A program made the translations under genes and the position numbers. Shown here piece after piece: positions 5,843 to 14,238 of a DNA stretch of 51,662 bases. Under the pieces are notes generated by a model. That model did no database searches, had not been told where the DNA came from, and worked only from the letters and a program-made list of their open reading frames with translations. Each line of letters starts with the position of its first letter. The first letter of the stretch is position 1. Source of the DNA: JAVVHH01 sp032249615 (lineage in GTDB: Bacteria; Pseudomonadota; Alphaproteobacteria; Acetobacterales; Acetobacteraceae); the NCBI GenBank assembly GCA_032249615.1, contig JAVVHH010000006.1:1-51662 (forward strand), given 5' to 3'.

Positions 5843-8464
5843 GCGGTCGATGTAGTCGAGTTCCGGTTGCTTGCGGGTCCGGTCGGCGCCGCGGCGGCGG
5901 AGCTCGTCTTGGATCGCGCGGGTGCGGGCCTGTTCCATCTCGTCGGGAATGCGGACGTCGCCGCCTTCCGCGCTGCCCGACGTGCCTTGCTGGAGGGGCC
6001 GGCCGAGTGGGTCGCGACTGACGGAGCGGCGCTGGCCTGAGCCGGGCAGGGCGCCGGGTCGTGGGCCCGCCGTGCGGCCGTCGCCGTTCTCGGTGCTGCC
6101 GAGGCCTTGGCCTTCGCCCTCTTGCCCCTCGCCCTCTTCGCCTTGGCCGGGCTGCTGGCCGGTGCCGAACTGGCGGGCCAGCTGCTGCCCCATCTGCCGG
6201 CCGCCCTTCTGCAGCGCTTCGATGGCGCGCTTGGTGGCCTCGCCGGCCGCGGCCTCGCGCCCGCCGGCGAGCGCCTGTCCGGCGTCCCGCATTGCCTGAT
6301 CGGCCTCGCCGAGCGGGGCGGGAACGTCGCCGGTGAGATCGCCGAAACGCTGCATCAACTCGCCGAGGGCGCGGCGCATCGCGGCCTGTGATTTTGCGTC
6401 TTTCTGGGCGTCTTTCTGGGCGTCTTTCTGGGCGTCTTTTTGGGCGCCTTTTTGGGACTCCGCTTGGCCGTCGCCGGGGCGTTGCTGGCCAGGTTGGCTC
6501 TGGGATGGAGACGAAGGCTGGGGGCGGTTGGCGGCGCGCTCCTCGCTCCGGTTCAGCAGTTGTCCCTCGCGCTGCACCATGTCCTGGACGGCGTCCATCT
6601 GGTCCCGCCCGCGCTTGCGCTGCTCGGCCTGCCGCTGTTCGCGTTGTTCGCTGGTTTCGGGGCGTGCGTTCTGCAGCGCGTCCAGCAGCTTCTCGAGTTC
6701 GGCCATCTGCTTCTGGGCGTCGTCCTTGCGGCCCTCCTTGAGGGATTGCTGCAGCTGCTGGGCCAGGCGGTCGAGGTCGCGGGAGTTCATTTGCGGCAGG
6801 CTCGGATCGAACGGCATCGGGGCGTCATCGCGGCGCGCCTGCTCCGCAAGCGCCTCCAAGCGCTTCTGGATGGCGTCACGAAGCTCCTGCATCCGGCGCT
6901 CGATCTCAGCTTGCTCGGGCGTTGTCGGCGGGGCGGGATCGACGGCGTCCCGCAGAGCTTCGCGGGCTTGTTCGAGCGCTTGCGCCGTGCGTTCGGGCGC
7001 GTTCTCCTCGAGCGCGAGCGCCAGCGTCCACATGCGCGCCTGTGCCTCGTCCACCGCCTCGCGGCCCCGGCCGCGGTTGAGCAGGGCGGAGAGGGCGCGC
7101 AGGTTCAGCAAGATTCCCGTCGAGTTGTCGACGGCGGCGGGCTCGTCTGCAATCGCGTCGACGATGGCGCGGGCGGCCCGCCGCTCGTCGGGCGTCAGGC
7201 TGAGCTGGCGGCGGACGGCGATCAACGCGGCGGCGACCGGATTGTGGAATTCGCGCGCGGGCAAGGTGAGCTCGGCCGGATCGCTCCGGCCCATATGACC
7301 CGGCGCGTCGGTCGCGACGAGTTGGGCGATGACGGGCAGGCCGGCCCAGGGGTGGGCGGAGAGATCCGGCACGGTGATGCCCTGGATGGATTTGCGCACG
7401 CCAGCCAGAGGGACCGTCACAATGAGCGCAGGCGCGTTCGGCCGGCCGGCTAGGTGCAGTTCGATTGCGAGCGCCGTCACGCCGTAATCGTCGGTCGCCT
7501 GCCAGGCAAAGCGGGTCTGCAGCGTCGGGCGGCCTGAGGCGATATTGGGCCCGGGCGCCTCGGTGAAGCGAGGTACCGGTGCCTCGTCGGGGATCAGGGT
7601 CAGAGTCCAACCGGCGAGGACGTGGCCGGAGCGTCGGATCTCGACATGCTGCTGGCCGCTTTGGCCGGGGCCGAGGTCCCGCTCGGCCTGCCAACTCGTG
7701 GGGTCCAGCGGATGGAGCGGCTCGGCCGCGCCGTCCAGCGCAAGGCTGGGCTCGCCGGTGCTGCCGGTGACGCTGACCGTGAGGCGTGAACCGGCGGGGG
7801 CCGCCGTCCCCGGCGCCTCGGGCCGCAGCACGGTCGGGGGAAGGCCGGTATAGGCCGGCGGCGTGATCCAGGCTTGGATCTGGGTTCCCGGCCCGGCCGG
7901 GGCCGCGGGCACGGTCGGCGTGAACGCGCGTTGTAGGCGCGAGCCGGCGTCGGGGCCGGCGACGACGAGGCCAGCGGCGAGCCAGACGAGCAAGCCGCCG
8001 CGGAGCGCCCACCCGTCGCGCGCAGCGAGCCCCGGGCTGGGACGGCGGACCCGAAGGCCTGGGATCGTGGCCGCCAGCCGGGCAATGTGGACCCGCCAGA
8101 CGGCTTCCTGCTCCGGCGTCGCGCTGGCCGGCCGATCGGCCAGGGTGGCGAGCGGGCGGTGCGCCAAGCCGCTGTCGCGTTCGAGCCGGCGGTCGATCTG
8201 CGCCGGGCTGGGCTGGGCGACCCGGCGCAGCCCTCGCCAAAGCAAGATGCCCGCCACGGCCAGCACGGTGATGAGCAGCACCAAGAGCACCCAGGATGGC
8301 AGCAGCGCCGGGAGGTCGAACAAGGCGATCCCAACATAGCAGCCGATCGTGCCGAGAGCCGGCCAGATCGCGGGCCAGAGTTGTTCGAACCAAAGGACCG
8401 CTTGCGCCAGGCGGCGCTGGCGCGCGAGGCGGCGCGGCCCGGCGGCTGGCTTCACCCGAGCCAT
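5825..8464 (-). CDS. TIGR02302 family (DUF4175-like) large membrane protein
   Basis: An 879-aa protein with N-terminal membrane segments (about residues 25-80 and near 165-185) and a long mixed beta/helical periplasmic region. From about residue 480 there is a highly charged, Gln/Ala/Glu-rich coiled-coil C-terminus containing repeated KDAQ units. This matches the alphaproteobacterial TIGR02302 family, whose function is unknown. The start at 8464 is chosen because the ATG lies inside the lysA stop region (13-bp overlap), giving coupling to lysA. The C-terminus contains MQRFGDLTGDVPAPLGEA and ends DYIDRLLNPF. An envelope or cell-wall function is only inferred. Confidence 0.85.
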   Translation of the reverse strand: MARVKPAAGPRRLARQRRLAQAVLWFEQLWPAIWPALGTIGCYVGIALFDLPALLPSWVLLVLLITVLAVAGILLWRGLRRVAQPSPAQIDRRLERDSGLAHRPLATLADRPASATPEQEAVWRVHIARLAATIPGLRVRRPSPGLAARDGWALRGGLLVWLAAGLVVAGPDAGSRLQRAFTPTVPAAPAGPGTQIQAWITPPAYTGLPPTVLRPEAPGTAAPAGSRLTVSVTGSTGEPSLALDGAAEPLHPLDPTSWQAERDLGPGQSGQQHVEIRRSGHVLAGWTLTLIPDEAPVPRFTEAPGPNIASGRPTLQTRFAWQATDDYGVTALAIELHLAGRPNAPALIVTVPLAGVRKSIQGITVPDLSAHPWAGLPVIAQLVATDAPGHMGRSDPAELTLPAREFHNPVAAALIAVRRQLSLTPDERRAARAIVDAIADEPAAVDNSTGILLNLRALSALLNRGRGREAVDEAQARMWTLALALEENAPERTAQALEQAREALRDAVDPAPPTTPEQAEIERRMQELRDAIQKRLEALAEQARRDDAPMPFDPSLPQMNSRDLDRLAQQLQQSLKEGRKDDAQKQMAELEKLLDALQNARPETSEQREQRQAEQRKRGRDQMDAVQDMVQREGQLLNRSEERAANRPQPSSPSQSQPGQQRPGDGQAESQKGAQKDAQKDAQKDAQKDAKSQAAMRRALGELMQRFGDLTGDVPAPLGEADQAMRDAGQALAGGREAAAGEATKRAIEALQKGGRQMGQQLARQFGTGQQPGQGEEGEGQEGEGQGLGSTENGDGRTAGPRPGALPGSGQRRSVSRDPLGRPLQQGTSGSAEGGDVRIPDEMEQARTRAIQDELRRRGADRTRKQPELDYIDRLLNPF
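6396..6455 (-). repeat. 12-bp tandem repeat coding for KDAQ units
   Basis: Five consecutive 12-nt units lie inside the TIGR02302 gene. Three are identical (GCGTCTTTCTGG on the plus strand) and two are slightly changed. On the coding strand they encode the run AQKDAQKDAQKDAQKDA. Because the period is a multiple of three, unit gain or loss would keep the frame. Confidence 0.9.
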
Positions 8465-9777
8465 TCCGGGATGCGCTCGCCCGCCCACATCGCGTCCGCC
8501 GCCTGGCGCTCGCGGATCGTGGTCCAGCGGTCACCGTCGACGAGGACCTGCGCGGCGAGCGGCCGGGCGTTGTAGGTCGAGCTCATGACCGAACCATACG
8601 CACCTGCGTCGAGGATCGCCACCATTGCTCCCGGCGCCAGCAGTGGCAGGCGGCGCGCCCGGGCGAACGTGTCGCCGGTCTCGCAAACCGGGCCGACCAC
8701 GTCGCAGGCCGCGGTGGAAGCGACGGCGTCAGTGGCCGAGACCGGGACTATTCCGTGCCAAGCCTCATACATCGCGGGCCGCAGCAGGTCGTTCATCGCC
8801 GCGTCGAGCACGACGAAGCGGCGGCTGCCCGTCATCTTGCTCAGCACGACAGAGGATAGCAGCAGCCCGGCCGGCCCCGCGAGCCACCGCCCGGGCTCGA
8901 TCGCGAGCCGAACGTCGAGGCCGCCGAAGGCTTGCCGCATGGTCGCGGCGAAGGCTTCGGGCGGCGGGGGCGGCTCGTCGCGATAGCCGATCCCCAGGCC
9001 GCCGCCGCAATCGACGACGCGAACCGGATGTTCCGCCGTGCGCAGGACGCGGACGAGTTCGGCGGCGCGGCGGTAGGCGGCGTGATACGGGGTCATCGAC
9101 AGGATTTGGCTGCCGATGTGGAGCGCGATGCCGACTGGGTCGATCCCGGGGAGGCCGGCGGCATGGGCGTAGAGCGAGGGCGCCTCGGCGTAGGAGATGC
9201 CGAACTTGTTGTCGGCGCGGCCGGTCGTGATCTTGGCGTGGGTGCCGGCGTCGACGTCCGGGTTGATCCGGAGCGCGACCTTCGCGGTGCGCCCGATGGC
9301 GGCGGCGGTCGCGGAGAGCATGGCGAGTTCCTCCGCGCTCTCGACGTTGATCTGGCCGACCTCACGCTCGAGCGCGAAGCGCAGTTCCCACTCCTGCTTG
9401 CCGACGCCGGAGAAGACGATTTGCGCCGGGTCGATGCCGGCCTGGAGCGCGCGCTGCAACTCGCCCCCGCTGACGACATCGGCGCCGGCGCCGCCGTTCG
9501 CCATGAGCCGCAGGACAGCGAGGTGGTCGTTGGCTTTGACGGCGTAGTGGACGCTGATCGGAAGTCCCGTCAGCGCGGATTGGAGACGCTGCAGGCGGGA
9601 GCGGAGTGCGCCGGCGGAGATCACCCAGGTCGGCGTGCCGACCGAGCGGGCGATCGCCTGCAGCGGGACACCTTCGACCAGCAGGCCGTCCATTGCATGC
9701 AGCGAGAGGTGCGGGCGCGCCGCGATCAGCTCGGCAGTGGCCGGGTCGTCGTTCGACACAGGCAAGGCGGCGCTCAT
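8452..9777 (-). CDS. lysA: Diaminopimelate decarboxylase
   Basis: A 441-aa PLP enzyme that decarboxylates meso-diaminopimelate to L-lysine. The PLP lysine is in HYAVKAND (about residue 64), followed by GADVVSGGEL, the glycine-rich VDCGGGLGIGY and GPVCETGDTFA, which carries the conserved CE(S/T)GD motif. The ATG at 9777 overlaps the upstream lptM stop (ATGA), and lysA ends 13 bp inside the start of the TIGR02302 gene. argH-lptM-lysA is a common alphaproteobacterial order. Length and motifs are standard. Confidence 0.96.
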   Translation of the reverse strand: MSAALPVSNDDPATAELIAARPHLSLHAMDGLLVEGVPLQAIARSVGTPTWVISAGALRSRLQRLQSALTGLPISVHYAVKANDHLAVLRLMANGGAGADVVSGGELQRALQAGIDPAQIVFSGVGKQEWELRFALEREVGQINVESAEELAMLSATAAAIGRTAKVALRINPDVDAGTHAKITTGRADNKFGISYAEAPSLYAHAAGLPGIDPVGIALHIGSQILSMTPYHAAYRRAAELVRVLRTAEHPVRVVDCGGGLGIGYRDEPPPPPEAFAATMRQAFGGLDVRLAIEPGRWLAGPAGLLLSSVVLSKMTGSRRFVVLDAAMNDLLRPAMYEAWHGIVPVSATDAVASTAACDVVGPVCETGDTFARARRLPLLAPGAMVAILDAGAYGSVMSSTYNARPLAAQVLVDGDRWTTIRERQAADAMWAGERIPEWLG

Positions 9778-9896
9778 CGGGAGGGGTACTGGCGCGGGTA
9801 GGTGATCTCGTTCGACGGCCCCGGCGGGACCGGCGAGCCCTTCTTGCCGCAGGCGGCGAGCAGGGTCAGGGCGAGAAGCGCGAGGATCACCTTCAT
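9774..9896 (-). CDS. lptM: Small lipoprotein LptM (YifL-like)
   Basis: A 40-aa lipoprotein that is easily overlooked. It starts MKVILALLALTLLAACGKKG, with lipobox LAAC (Cys16) followed by GKKGSPVPPG. The LxACGxKGxL/P start is the hallmark of LptM/YifL, a lipoprotein that in E. coli assists assembly of the LPS translocon LptDE. Its ATG overlaps the argH stop (ATGA, 9893-9896) and its stop overlaps the lysA start (ATGA, 9774-9777). Double coupling plus conserved synteny make it a real gene; the LPS function here is inferred from the family. Confidence 0.85.
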   Translation of the reverse strand: MKVILALLALTLLAACGKKGSPVPPGPSNEITYPRQYPSR

Positions 9897-11329
9897 GCGA
9901 GCGCCTCCAGCCAGCGCTTAGCCTGGGTGGCGACGTTGGCCGGTGCGGTGCCGCCATAGCTAGTCCGGCTGGCGACCGAGGCGTCGACGGTCAGCACCGT
10001 GAACAGGTCGGCGGTGATGGCGGGCTCCTCGGCCTGCATCTCGGCGAGCGTCAAGCCGGATAGATCGGTGCCCTTTGCCTCCGCGGCGACGACGAGGCGC
10101 CCGGTGATGTGATGGGCGGTGCGGAAGGGGAGCTTCAGCACGCGGACGAGCCAGTCGGCCAGATCGGTCGCGGTCGCGAAGCCGGAGCCGGCCATCTGGC
10201 GCATGCGGGGCAGATCGGGCTGCAGGTCGCGCACCATGCCGCCGATCGCAGCCAGCGAGAGGGACAGGGCGGCGGCGGCGTCGAACACCGGCTCCTTATC
10301 CTCCTGCGTATCCTTGGCGTAGGCGAGGGGGAGCCCTTTCATGACCGTGAGCAGGGCCACGAGGGCGCCGGTCACGCGCCCGGTCTTGGCGCGGGCGAGT
10401 TCGGCGGCGTCCGGATTGCGCTTCTGCGGCATGATCGAGCTGCCGGTGGTGAACGCGTCGGACAGGCGGATGAAGCCGTAGGGGGCGCTACACCAGATGA
10501 CGATTTCCTCGGCGAGACGGGAGAGGTGCATTGCGCAAATGGCGGCGGCGGCGAGGAAGTCGAGGGCGAAGTCGCGGTCGCTGACGGCGTCGAGCGAGTT
10601 GGCGGTGGGCCGGTCGAAACCGAGCGTTGCCGCCGTCATCTGCCGGTCGATCGGAAAGCTGGTGCCGGCCAGCGCAGCCGAACCGAGCGGGCATTCGTTC
10701 ATGCGCGCGCGGGCGTCGTGCAGGCGGGAGCGGTCGCGGGCCAGCATCTCCACGTAAGCCAGCAGGTGGTGGCCGAAGGTGACCGGCTGCGCGGTCTGGA
10801 GATGGGTGAAGCCCGGCATCGGGTCCGCAGCGAACTCCGCGGCGCGGGTGGCGAGCGCCTGCATCACGTCGGCGACTTGGGCGTCCAGCCCGTCGATGGC
10901 GTCGCGCACCCAGAGGCGGAAATCGGTCGCCACCTGGTCGTTCCGGCTCCGCCCGGTGTGCAGCCGCTTGCCCGCCTCGCCGATGCGCTCGGTGAGCCGC
11001 GCCTCGATATTCATGTGGATGTCTTCGAGCTCGTGCACGAAGGCAAACCGGCCGGCTTGGATCTCGGCGGCGATCCCGTCGAGCCCGGTGCGGATGGCGT
11101 CGGCGTCGGCACGTTCGATCACGCCGACATGGGCGAGCATGGCGGCGTGCGCCCGGCTGCCGGCGATGTCCTGCCGCCACAGCTTGCGATCGAAGGCGAT
11201 CGAGGCATTTATATCCTGCATGATCACCGAGGGGCCGCTGGCGAACCGGCCGCCCCACTGGGCATTGGCGTCGACGTTGCGCCGGCTGTCCGCTTCGTTC
11301 TGACCGTTCGTGCTGAGGGACAACCCCAT
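9893..11329 (-). CDS. argH: Argininosuccinate lyase
   Basis: A 478-aa enzyme of the fumarase/aspartase superfamily that splits argininosuccinate into arginine and fumarate. Visible motifs are WGGRFASGPS near the N-terminus, HTGRSRNDQVATDFRLW, PGFTHLQTAQPVTFGHH and the signature GSSIMPQKRNPD. The start is uncertain: the ATG at 11329 shares the CATG at 11327-11330 with the divergent TlpA-like gene, and a TTG at 11323 is the only nearby alternative. Its promoter must then lie within the divergent gene. It heads argH-lptM-lysA. Confidence 0.95.
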   Translation of the reverse strand: MGLSLSTNGQNEADSRRNVDANAQWGGRFASGPSVIMQDINASIAFDRKLWRQDIAGSRAHAAMLAHVGVIERADADAIRTGLDGIAAEIQAGRFAFVHELEDIHMNIEARLTERIGEAGKRLHTGRSRNDQVATDFRLWVRDAIDGLDAQVADVMQALATRAAEFAADPMPGFTHLQTAQPVTFGHHLLAYVEMLARDRSRLHDARARMNECPLGSAALAGTSFPIDRQMTAATLGFDRPTANSLDAVSDRDFALDFLAAAAICAMHLSRLAEEIVIWCSAPYGFIRLSDAFTTGSSIMPQKRNPDAAELARAKTGRVTGALVALLTVMKGLPLAYAKDTQEDKEPVFDAAAALSLSLAAIGGMVRDLQPDLPRMRQMAGSGFATATDLADWLVRVLKLPFRTAHHITGRLVVAAEAKGTDLSGLTLAEMQAEEPAITADLFTVLTVDASVASRTSYGGTAPANVATQAKRWLEALA

Positions 11330-11882
11330 GACCCCTATCAAGCGCCGGATCCTGCTCTCGGCGGCGGGCGCGACCCTACCGGCCGCCTTGTTGCAGCGCA
11401 AACTGCTGGCGGCGCCCCACGCCACGGTGCCATCGCTCGAGGATGTGCCGCCGACCGCGGCGCCGGTGCCCGACATCCAGTTCATGACCGCCGACGGCAC
11501 GGCGAAGACGCTGAAGGATTACGCCGGCAAGGGGGTGGTGCTGAACTTCTGGGCGACCTGGTGCGTGCCCTGCGTCGCCGAGATGCCGGCGCTGGCCAAG
11601 CTCGCCACCCTGGTCGACCCGGCGCACGTCGCCATCCTGCCGCTCTCATCCGATCGAGCCGGCGCCGCGGCCGTCCGTCGCTTCTTCGACGAGAAGGGGA
11701 TCGAAGGGCTGCCGATCCTGCTGGACCCGAGGGGAGACGCCGCGCGCGCGTTCGGATCGCGCGGAATTCCGACGACCGTTCTGATCGATGCGCGCGGCCG
11801 TGAGCGGGCGCGGCTGGAAGGCGCTGCGGACTGGGCGGACCCGTCCGCCGTCGCAGCCGTCAAGGAGCTGGCAAAGGGCTAG
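11328..11882 (+). CDS. TlpA-like thioredoxin-fold thiol:disulfide protein
   Basis: A 184-aa exported redox protein. The N-terminus MTPIKRRILLSAAGATLPAA resembles a Tat or Sec signal (KRR then a hydrophobic stretch). The domain has NFWATWCVPCVAEMPAL, giving the WCVPC active site, and the cis-proline segment SRGIPTTVLID. TlpA-type proteins reduce apocytochromes or copper-binding periplasmic proteins. GAGGGA lies about 8 nt before the ATG. The start codon overlaps that of the opposite argH within a CATG. The exact partner is unknown. Confidence 0.88.
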   Translation: MTPIKRRILLSAAGATLPAALLQRKLLAAPHATVPSLEDVPPTAAPVPDIQFMTADGTAKTLKDYAGKGVVLNFWATWCVPCVAEMPALAKLATLVDPAHVAILPLSSDRAGAAAVRRFFDEKGIEGLPILLDPRGDAARAFGSRGIPTTVLIDARGRERARLEGAADWADPSAVAAVKELAKG

Positions 11883-11899
11883 GCTGCGATCGCCCCGCC

Positions 11900-12247
11900 A
11901 TGGTTGCTGACGCGGCCGCGCGCCTCGCCCGCTTGCGCCGTCTGGCCTGGTTGTTGGACGGCCGGTTCAGGCTGCCGGGCACCCGGTTCCGCTTCGGGGT
12001 GAACAGCGTGCTGGGACTTTCGCCGGTGGTGGGCGACGTGGCGCTCGGCTTGGTGTCGCTGTATCTCGTGTGGGAAGCGCGGCAGCTCGGCGCACCCAGC
12101 CCGTTGCTCGCGCGCATGCTGGGCAACATTGCGGTCGAGGTCGGCGTGGGCTCGGTGCCGATTTTAGGAGATGTGTTCGACATGGTGTTCAAAGCCAATC
12201 TCCGGAACCTCGACCTTCTGGAGCGCTGGACGCGGGGCCAATCATGA
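11900..12247 (+). CDS. DUF4112 family membrane protein
   Basis: A 115-aa protein with LARLRRLAWLLDGRF, RFGVNSVLGLSPVVGD and VGSVPILGDVFDMVFKANLRN. The paired 'GL/P-x-x-GD' segments and the terminal NLxLLExW match DUF4112. Two hydrophobic segments are visible. The function is unknown. It lies 17 bp after the TlpA-like gene and overlaps the next gene by ATGA, so the three form a run. Confidence 0.82.
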   Translation: MVADAAARLARLRRLAWLLDGRFRLPGTRFRFGVNSVLGLSPVVGDVALGLVSLYLVWEARQLGAPSPLLARMLGNIAVEVGVGSVPILGDVFDMVFKANLRNLDLLERWTRGQS

Positions 12248-12852
12248 GCGACGTCGTCGAAAGCCTGGAGCGCCACGAGCACGCCGGGCACATGGCCCAT
12301 GCGGCCGGCGAGCACGGCATGAGCCGCGGCACGCAATGGACGGCGCTGCTGGTGGCGGCGTTGGCGGCCGGGCTGGCTCTGGCCGAGCAGGGCGCGCGGC
12401 ATGCAGAGATCCGCGTGCAGCAGCGGGCGATCGATGCGACGGATACTTGGGCGCAGTACCAGGCCAAGTCGACCCGCGGCACGGTCGCCCGGGACATCGC
12501 GGCGCTGGCGGCAGTGATCGAGGTCGGCTCCGATCCGGCGGCGATCGCCCGGCGCGACGCGCTCGTCGCCAAGCTGAAAGCCGATGCGGAGGGCTACGAC
12601 CGCGACCCGGAGAACGGCCGCGAAGCGATCGCGCGCCGGGCGCATGAGCTGGAGCACAGCCGCGATCACGCGACGGAGCAGACCCACGCCTACCACAACG
12701 GCTCCGCCTCCTATCAGCTGGGCATCGTGCTAGCGACCGCGTCGGCCATCATGCGCTCGCGCGTGCTAGTGATCCTGGCGGCCACTTTGGGCGTGGCGGG
12801 AACGGCCCTGTCGATCCTGGGCTATGCTGCCCCGCAATGGGGCGCCTTCTAG
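12244..12852 (+). CDS. DUF4337-like membrane protein
   Basis: A 202-aa protein with an N-terminal His-rich stretch (ESLERHEHAGHMAHAAGEHG), a first membrane helix (ALLVAALAAGLALAEQG), a long soluble helical region and two C-terminal hydrophobic segments (SYQLGIVLATASAIM, LVILAATLGVAGTALSILGY). This is the DUF4337 arrangement; the function is unknown. The start ATGA overlaps the DUF4112 stop. The gene ends in CTAG, shared with the stop of the convergent aminotransferase gene. Confidence 0.8.
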   Translation: MSDVVESLERHEHAGHMAHAAGEHGMSRGTQWTALLVAALAAGLALAEQGARHAEIRVQQRAIDATDTWAQYQAKSTRGTVARDIAALAAVIEVGSDPAAIARRDALVAKLKADAEGYDRDPENGREAIARRAHELEHSRDHATEQTHAYHNGSASYQLGIVLATASAIMRSRVLVILAATLGVAGTALSILGYAAPQWGAF

Positions 12853-14168
12853 GCCGCCTTGCGCAGGGCGCCGGCCAGCGTGTCGACGATGCGGTCGACA
12901 TGGTGTTTTTCGGCGATCAAGGGCGGCGAAAGGGCGACGATGTCCGCGGTCGTGCGGATCAGCAGTCCGGCGTCGAAGCAATGCTGCAGGATCGCCATCG
13001 CGCGTGCGGAGGGCTGACCGGCGCGGGGCTCGAGCTCGATGCCAGCGATGAGGCCGCAGTTGCGGACGTCGATCACGTTGGGCGCTCCGCGGAGCGAGTG
13101 CATCGCGTCTTGCCAGTAGGGGAGCAGGGCGGCCGCGCGGCCCGGGAGGTCTTCGGCACGATGCAGGTCCATTGTGGCGATGGCGGCGGCGGATGCGAGC
13201 GGGTGGCCGCTGTAGGTGTAGCCGTGGAACAGCTCGATGCCGGCCGGGCTGTTCCCGACGATGGTGTCGTAGATTTGGCTGGTCGCGGCGACGGCGCCCA
13301 TCGGGACCGCGGCGTTGGTCAGACCTTTGGCCATGGTCATCAGGTCCGGGACGACGCCGAAGAACTCGGCGCCAAAATTGGTGCCCATGCGGCCGAAGCC
13401 GGTGATGACCTCGTCGAAGATCAAGAGGATGTCGTGCTTGGTGCAGAGGGCACGGAGCTTCTCGAGGTAGCCCTGCGGCGGCACGAGCACGCCCGTGCTG
13501 CCGGCCACCGGTTCGACCATCACGGCGGCGATGGTGTCGCCGTGGAGGGCCACGAGGCTTTCGAGCGCGTCGGCGAGGTGGGCGCCCCAGGCGGGCTGCC
13601 CTTTGGTGAAGGCGTTATGGTCGAGGTCGTGCGTGTGCGGCAGGTGGTCGACATACGGGAGCAGGGCGCCGAACTGCTTGCGATTAGGGCCGATGCCGCC
13701 GACCGACATGCCGCCGAAGCCGACGCCATGATAGCCCCGCTCGCGGCCGACGAGGCGGACCCGCTGGGCCTGGCCCCGGGCGCGCTGGTAGGCGAGCGCG
13801 ATCTTGAGCGCGGTGTCGTCGCTCTCCGAGCCGGAATTGGTCCAGAACACACGCTCGAGCGGCGCGGGGAGGATTTCGGCCAGGCGGGAGGCAGCCTGGA
13901 ACGCGATCGGGTGACCCATCTGGAAGGTGGGCGCGAAATCCATCACCGCCGCTTGCTGCTGGATCGCCTCGACGATCTCGCGGCGCCCGTGCCCCGCGTT
14001 GACGCACCAGAGCCCGGCGGTCCCGTCCAGGACCTCGCGGCCGTCTGGCGTGTAATAGAACATGCCGGCGGCGCGGGCGAGCATGCGCGGCGCTTGCTTG
14101 AAGGTCCGGTTGGCCGTGAACGGCATCCAATGCGCGTCGAGGTTGTTGGGCCGGCTAATCTCGTTCAT
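12849..14168 (-). CDS. Class III aminotransferase (omega-amino acid--pyruvate type)
   Basis: A 439-aa PLP-dependent transaminase closest in motifs to beta-alanine:pyruvate aminotransferase. It starts NNLDAHWMPFTANRTFK and has TNSGSESDDTALKIALAY, RGYHGVGFGGMSVGG, LIFDEVITGFGRMG and the PLP lysine in MTMAKGLTNAAVPMGAV. The ATG at 14168 matches the family N-terminus; the frame also runs up to 14240, which would collide with the divergent GST gene. The exact amino donor (beta-alanine, taurine or another omega-amine) is not decided by sequence alone. Confidence 0.9.
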   Translation of the reverse strand: MNEISRPNNLDAHWMPFTANRTFKQAPRMLARAAGMFYYTPDGREVLDGTAGLWCVNAGHGRREIVEAIQQQAAVMDFAPTFQMGHPIAFQAASRLAEILPAPLERVFWTNSGSESDDTALKIALAYQRARGQAQRVRLVGRERGYHGVGFGGMSVGGIGPNRKQFGALLPYVDHLPHTHDLDHNAFTKGQPAWGAHLADALESLVALHGDTIAAVMVEPVAGSTGVLVPPQGYLEKLRALCTKHDILLIFDEVITGFGRMGTNFGAEFFGVVPDLMTMAKGLTNAAVPMGAVAATSQIYDTIVGNSPAGIELFHGYTYSGHPLASAAAIATMDLHRAEDLPGRAAALLPYWQDAMHSLRGAPNVIDVRNCGLIAGIELEPRAGQPSARAMAILQHCFDAGLLIRTTADIVALSPPLIAEKHHVDRIVDTLAGALRKAA

Positions 14169-14238
14169 GGCGCCAACCATCGCGCTTTGGCGCGGGGTGG
14201 GCAAGCGTGCGATAGCGGCGCGAAGTGCGGAGGGCTGC

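Noticed and set aside
10109..11803. Plus-strand open frame of 564 codons opposite argH
   Set aside because: It lies antisense to argH with all argH motifs on the minus strand; the predicted protein is Gly/Arg/Ala/Asp-biased without recognisable domains and also runs into the TlpA-like gene in another frame.
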